From assembly GCF_937926365.1 (NCBI RefSeq), contig NZ_CALAOH010000165.1, positions 1-36,934 on the forward strand: 36,934 bases of DNA, read 5' to 3'. This DNA comes from an uncultured Azohydromonas sp. Its GTDB lineage: Bacteria > Pseudomonadota > Gammaproteobacteria > Burkholderiales > Burkholderiaceae_C. The position numbers and the translations under genes are program-made. Shown here one piece after another: positions 33,311-36,934 of this stretch. Under the pieces are notes generated by a model. The model was not told where the DNA came from, searched no databases, and saw only the letters and a program-made list of their open reading frames with translations. How positions within the stretch are numbered: the stretch's first letter is position 1; every line of letters starts with the position of its first letter.

Positions 33311-34405
33311 ATGAAGAAACTCGCCATTGCGCTGGCCGCGCTGCCCGCCGCCGCCGCCGTGCATGCCCAGTCCAACGTTCAGCTCTACGGCCTGGTCGAT
33401 GCCGGCGTGGAGTACGTGAACCACGCCAGCGCCACGGGCGGCAGCGTCACGCGGCTGACCTCCGGCGGCATGAACACCTCGCGCTTCGGCCTGCGCGGCT
33501 CGGAGGACCTGGGCGGAGGCCTCAAGGCCCTGTTCCAGCTCGAAGGCGGCCTCTTCATCGACAACGGCAGCTCCGACGGCAACCTGTTCGGCCGCCACGC
33601 CACCGTCGGGCTGGAAGGTGGCTTTGGCCGCCTGGTCGCTGGCCGCTCGTTCACCACCGCCTACGACTTCATGCTGCCTTTCGATCCCATGGGCTACGCG
33701 CCGTCCTACTCGTGGGCGACGGGCGCGCACGGCTCGCCGACGGCGGCCACCGTTCCGGCCACGCCCGTGAACCGCTACGCCATGACCACGTCGGCCAGCA
33801 ACCTGCTCAAGTACCAGGGCACCTTCAGCGGCTTCAAGGTCGGCGCCACCTACGCCTTCGGCGAGCAGGCGGGCAGCACGGGCGATTCGGCCGTCGCGAT
33901 GCTGGGTGTCGGCTACGGCGCGGGGCCGGTCAGCGCCGCGCTGACCATCGAGCGCGCCAATGGCAACACCTTGGCGACCGGCGGCCGCGACAAGACCACC
34001 TCGGCCCACGCCGGCCTGGCCTACGCCATTTCCGACGCCTGGGCGGTGAAGGCGGGCTACCGCTACTTCAAGCGCGACAACGTCGCGACGGCCGACCTGC
34101 GCGGCGACACGATGTGGGTGGGCGTGAACTGGCAGGCCCTGCCCGCGCTGGGCCTGACCGCCGCCGTCTACCACGTCAACGTCCGGGACACGAGCCTGGG
34201 CCTGCCCGAGGCCGACCCGACGCTGTACGTGCTGCGCGCCAAGTACGCGCTGTCCAAGCGCACCGACCTCTACGCCGTCACCGGCCATTCCCGGGCCAAG
34301 AACGGCCAGTTCGTGGGTCTCACGCGCTCCGGCAGCCCCGAGGGCGTGACGGGCTTTGCCGATACGCAGACCGGCGTGATCGTCGGCGTGCAGCACCGCT
34401 TCTGA
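33311..34405 (+). CDS. Outer membrane porin, Burkholderiales Gram-negative porin type
   Basis: The 364-residue protein has a 20-residue signal peptide (MKKLAIALAALPAAAAVHAQ) and the typical mature start SNVQLYGLVDAGVEYVN, followed by SRFGLRGSEDLGGGLKALFQLEGG, alternating beta strands and a C-terminal Phe (GVQHRF). It is a general trimeric porin fold. Being downstream of tctCBA, it may serve carboxylate entry, as OpdH does beside tctCBA in Pseudomonas, but that porin is from a different family. AGGAG (33299-33303) sits 7 bases before ATG 33311; ATG 33296 is unlikely. Confidence 0.95.
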   Translation: MKKLAIALAALPAAAAVHAQSNVQLYGLVDAGVEYVNHASATGGSVTRLTSGGMNTSRFGLRGSEDLGGGLKALFQLEGGLFIDNGSSDGNLFGRHATVGLEGGFGRLVAGRSFTTAYDFMLPFDPMGYAPSYSWATGAHGSPTAATVPATPVNRYAMTTSASNLLKYQGTFSGFKVGATYAFGEQAGSTGDSAVAMLGVGYGAGPVSAALTIERANGNTLATGGRDKTTSAHAGLAYAISDAWAVKAGYRYFKRDNVATADLRGDTMWVGVNWQALPALGLTAAVYHVNVRDTSLGLPEADPTLYVLRAKYALSKRTDLYAVTGHSRAKNGQFVGLTRSGSPEGVTGFADTQTGVIVGVQHRF

Positions 34406-34457
34406 TCCGATTCGCTGCGCTGCCGCGGTCCGGTTCCAGGGCGGACCGCGTGCCTTC

Positions 34458-34492
34458 AGCCGCCGCGGGAGGTGTCCCGCGGCGGCTTTTTT
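34458..34492 (+). terminator. Strong terminator after the porin
   Basis: A perfect 13-base stem (34458-34470 with 34475-34487) with a GGTG loop is followed by TTTTTT. It ends the plus-strand tct-porin transcript just before the convergent hemH stop; on the minus side there is no U-tract. Confidence 0.93.
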
Positions 34493-34496
34493 GCTT

Positions 34497-35570
34497 TCAG
34501 GCCGCGGCGCCCAGCGCCAGCGCGCGCTCGCGCTGCAGCGCGCGCTCGGCCGCCGGCGCGTCCTCCAGCGGCCAGCCCTGCAGGTGGCGCTGCGCCAGGG
34601 CGGCCAGGGCGTCCAGCCAGGCTGGCGCGTCGTTGAGGCAGGGGATGTAGTGGTAGGTCTTGCCGCCGGCGCCCAGGAAGGCGGCGCGCACTTCCTGGTT
34701 GATCTCCTCCAGCGTCTCCAGGCAGTCGGCCGGGAAGCCGGGGCACATCACGTCCACGCGCTGCTGACCGGCGCGGGCCAGCGCCACCAGCGTGGGCTCG
34801 GTGTAGGGCTGCAGCCACTCGGCCTTGCCAAAGCGGCTCTGGAAGGTCACCAGCCATTCGTCCTTGTCCAGCCCCAGCCGCTCGGCCAGCAGCCGCGCCG
34901 TCTTGTGGCATTCGCAGTGGTAGGGGTCGCCCAGCTCCAGCGTGCGCTTCGGGACGCCGTGAAAGCTCATCACCAGCTTGTTGCCCCGGCCGTGCTGCTG
35001 CCAGTGCGCGCGCACCTGCGCCGCCAGCGCGCCGATGTAGCCCACGTCGTCCGGGTAGTGGTTGACGAAGCGGATTTCGGGCTGGCGGCGCTGCGCGGCC
35101 AGCCAGCGGCCCACGGCGTCGTTGGCGGTGGCGGTGGTGGAGGCGGCGTACTGTGGATACAGCGGCAGCACCAGCACGCGCGTGGCGCCGGCGGCGGCCA
35201 GCTCGTCGAGCACCTGCGGGATGGCGGGGCTGCCGTAGCGCATGGCGTGGCGCACCAGCACCGACGCCGGCAGGCGCTGCTGCAGGCCCTCGGCCTGGCG
35301 CCGCGTCCACACCGCCAGCGGCGAGCCCCCGGCCGTCCAGATGCTGGCGTACTTGGCCGCGGACTTGGCGGGCCGCACGCGCAGGATCACGCCGTGCAGG
35401 ATCGGCAGCCAGGCCGCACGCGGGATTTCCACCACGCGCGGGTCGCCCAGGAACTCGGCCAGGTAGCGGCGCAGCGCCGGGGCGGTGGGGGCGTCGGGCG
35501 TGCCCAGGTTGACCAGCAGCACCGCGGTGCGCTCGGCCGTGCCGTGGCGGTGGGAGGCAGGGGAAGTCAT
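34497..35570 (-). CDS. hemH: Ferrochelatase
   Basis: The 357-residue enzyme inserts ferrous iron into protoporphyrin IX, the last step of heme synthesis. Signatures are LLVNLGTPDAPTAPALRRYLAEFL near the N terminus, the catalytic His in VMSFHGVPKRTLELGDPYHCE, VTFQSRFGKAEWLQPYTEPTL, and LPLYPQYAASTTA. ATG 35570 was chosen from the family start; an upstream extension of the frame overlaps the cyclase gene. It lacks a Shine-Dalgarno, and GACAAT (35582-35577) lies 6 bases before the ATG. It is convergent with the porin. Confidence 0.96.
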   Translation of the reverse strand: MTSPASHRHGTAERTAVLLVNLGTPDAPTAPALRRYLAEFLGDPRVVEIPRAAWLPILHGVILRVRPAKSAAKYASIWTAGGSPLAVWTRRQAEGLQQRLPASVLVRHAMRYGSPAIPQVLDELAAAGATRVLVLPLYPQYAASTTATANDAVGRWLAAQRRQPEIRFVNHYPDDVGYIGALAAQVRAHWQQHGRGNKLVMSFHGVPKRTLELGDPYHCECHKTARLLAERLGLDKDEWLVTFQSRFGKAEWLQPYTEPTLVALARAGQQRVDVMCPGFPADCLETLEEINQEVRAAFLGAGGKTYHYIPCLNDAPAWLDALAALAQRHLQGWPLEDAPAAERALQRERALALGAAA

Positions 35571-35664
35571 GCCCAAATTGTCCCCGATGCCCCGACGCGA
35601 CACGGGCTGGCCGGGAGGCTGGAAGACGGGACGAGGAGGGGGCCGCGAAGCGCGGCGCGTGGGC

Positions 35665-36630
35665 TCAGCGGGCGCCAGCGGCGGGGAGGATGTCCTCGCC
35701 CAGGCGCAGCACCTCGAAGTGCAGTACCGGGGCATTGGCGTCGCCGCCCGGCGGCACGCCCAGGCCGATCTCGCCGCTGCCGTGCAGCGTGCAGCTGCCG
35801 CGGCGCAGGCTCAGTACGGCGCGGTCGTGGGCAAAGCGCACGTAGCTGCCGTTGAAGCTGAGGTCGGTGAACTGGAAGGCGCCGCCGTGCCAGTCGATGC
35901 GCGCGTGCGAGCGCGAGACGCGGGAGTCGTCGATGCAGCAGCCGGCCTGCGGGCTGCGGCCCAGCACCAGCGGCAACTGGGCGGTGGCGAAGATGCGTTC
36001 CTGGCCGCGCCACTTCAGGCGCAGCGCCTCGGGCTCGCCGGGCTGGGGCAGGGCGTCGCCGAACTGCGTGGCCGCGCCGTCCATGACCGCGTGGTGGCTT
36101 TGCAGCAGGTGCACCTGCACCGGCTCGGCTCGGCCGCGCAGCTGCAGCCGGTCCAGCGCGCGGAAGCGCACCTGCTGCGAGGGCTGCAGCCCGGCGAGCA
36201 CGTCCACCGTCACCAGCGTCTCGTTGTCGCCCGCGTGGTCCAGCAGCCGCGCCGCGACGTTGACGGCGTCGCCGAAGCAGTCGCTCTCGATTTCCACCAC
36301 CTCGCCGCGCGCCATCGCCACCTGCAGCTTGAGCGCGCCGGCGGCCACGCTGGCAGCGGTGGCCGCGCCGCTGCCGCGCGGCGGGCGCTGCAGCGCCTGG
36401 TGCATGGCGTCGGCCGCGGCGACGGCGCGGGTGGCGTCCTCGAACACCGCCATCAGGCCATCGCCCAGCGTCTTGATCACGTGCCCGCCACCACGCTCCA
36501 CGCACTCGCCCAGCAGACCCACGGCGCCCGTGACGAGCGTGCTGGCGGCGGCGTTGCCCAGGCGCTCGAACAGCCCGGTGGAACCGCGCAGATCGGCAAA
36601 CAGGACAGTGCGTTCAAGGATTCGAGGCAT
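35665..36630 (-). CDS. Class III nucleotide cyclase with C-terminal FHA domain
   Basis: The 321-residue soluble protein has a class III adenylate/guanylate cyclase domain (residues 5-178). The two metal Asp residues are D13 (LFADLRGST) and D57 (TLGDGLMAVF), with substrate Lys53, Asp117 and the transition-state Asn124 and Arg128 (FGDAVNVAARLL) all present, so it looks active. An FHA phosphothreonine-binding domain follows (about 208-285: VLGRSPQ, VSRSHARI, LSFNGSYV). This suggests cAMP or cGMP synthesis coupled to Ser/Thr phosphorylation. It lies between hemH and rpoD on the same strand. No kinase gene is in view. Confidence 0.88.
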   Translation of the reverse strand: MPRILERTVLFADLRGSTGLFERLGNAAASTLVTGAVGLLGECVERGGGHVIKTLGDGLMAVFEDATRAVAAADAMHQALQRPPRGSGAATAASVAAGALKLQVAMARGEVVEIESDCFGDAVNVAARLLDHAGDNETLVTVDVLAGLQPSQQVRFRALDRLQLRGRAEPVQVHLLQSHHAVMDGAATQFGDALPQPGEPEALRLKWRGQERIFATAQLPLVLGRSPQAGCCIDDSRVSRSHARIDWHGGAFQFTDLSFNGSYVRFAHDRAVLSLRRGSCTLHGSGEIGLGVPPGGDANAPVLHFEVLRLGEDILPAAGAR

Positions 36631-36673
36631 GGGCCCCGGCAGTTTAGCCGCCGCCTTGCGTGACTCAGTGCAC

Positions 36674-36706
36674 AAAAACGACAGCCCCGGGAGCACCGGG
36701 GCCGTC
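36674..36706 (-). terminator. Second terminator between rpoD and the cyclase gene
   Basis: On the minus strand GCCCCGG (36702-36696) pairs with CCGGGGC (36690-36684) around 5 bases, with further partial pairing outward, then GTTTTTG. It lies about 100 bases after the rpoD terminator and 44 bases before the cyclase start. Confidence 0.75.
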
Positions 36707-36774
36707 AACAGCTGCTGCGGATTGCCGAAGACTGGGCCGCCTTTGGGCGGCTTTCACCGGCCTGACAAAAAGGC

Positions 36775-36798
36775 AAAAAAAAGCCACCCGCAGGTGGC
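36775..36798 (-). terminator. Terminator after rpoD
   Basis: On the minus strand GCCACC (36798-36793) pairs with GGTGGC (36788-36783) around a 4-base loop, followed by eight T residues. It lies 18 bases past the rpoD stop. Confidence 0.8.
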
Positions 36799-36816
36799 CT
36801 TCGGATGACCGGTCGA

Positions 36817-36934
<118 letters not shown>

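Noticed and set aside
31241..34396. A 1051-codon minus-strand open frame over tctB, tctA and the porin
   Set aside because: Composition is typical of GC-rich antisense shadow; the opposite strand has well-supported genes throughout.
31630..34650. A 1006-codon plus-strand frame overlapping tctA and the porin in another frame
   Set aside because: Gly/Arg/His-rich, no domain, and it runs across two real genes and a terminator.
36707..36774. A tRNA gene after rpoD
   Set aside because: The segment is too short and lacks a cloverleaf with T-arm and anticodon features.

Overview
The window is a contiguous piece of a high-GC chromosome from a Gram-negative betaproteobacterium, most likely order Burkholderiales and family Comamonadaceae or a close relative. 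The evidence is the gene order rpsB-tsf-pyrH-frr-uppS-cdsA-dxr-rseP-bamA-skp-lpxD-fabZ-lpxA-lpxB-rnhB, a priB gene between rpsF and rpsR, a trimeric-porin-type outer membrane protein, a TctCBA/TctDE tricarboxylate module, and the character of the proteins. Almost all of it is core, vertically inherited sequence. I see no insertion sequence, prophage, CRISPR array, tRNA or rRNA.

Layout. (1) 267-15307, plus strand: one long, tightly packed run covering translation (rpsB, tsf, frr), UMP kinase (pyrH), isoprenoid and undecaprenyl supply (uppS, dxr), phospholipid precursor synthesis (cdsA), the site-2 protease rseP, outer membrane assembly (bamA, skp), lipid A synthesis (lpxD, fabZ, lpxA, lpxB), rnhB and a SpoU/TrmH rRNA methyltransferase. 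Many junctions overlap by ATGA or TGATG. (2) 15301-18718: ppsR, the bifunctional regulator of PEP synthase, on the minus strand and divergent from ppsA itself. (3) 18935-22069: rpsF-priB-rpsR-rplI, a terminator, then dnaB. (4) 22155-23270: a radical SAM protein of the SplB-like PA0069 family with a near-perfect LexA (SOS) box at its start codon. (5) 23396-27895, minus strand: hslR-like S4 gene, grpE, dnaK and dnaJ, with sigma-32-like promoter elements before grpE and possibly before dnaK. (6) 27892-34405: two-component system tctD-tctE (minus) divergent from tctC-tctB-tctA and a porin (plus), together a tricarboxylate uptake unit. (7) 34497-36934, minus strand: hemH, a class III nucleotide cyclase fused to an FHA domain, and the last 38 codons of rpoD at the edge.

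How the parts relate. Region 1 links protein synthesis to envelope building: dxr and uppS make the lipid carrier, cdsA makes CDP-diacylglycerol, lpxD/A/B with fabZ make lipid A, and BamA, Skp and RseP build and monitor the outer membrane. The tct unit appears to be a complete sense-and-import system for citrate-like acids. It sits between hemH and the heat-shock cluster, and the start of hslR overlaps the stop of tctE.

The strongest leads are the SOS box fused to the start of the SplB-like gene, the Phe at the acyl-chain ruler position of LpxA (predicting short 3-hydroxy chains in lipid A), the possible insertion of the tct unit into a heat-shock neighbourhood, and several dyads and direct repeats at promoters. 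I did not find a clearly undescribed multi-gene system. All calls rest on reading the sequence and recalled family knowledge; no database search was run.
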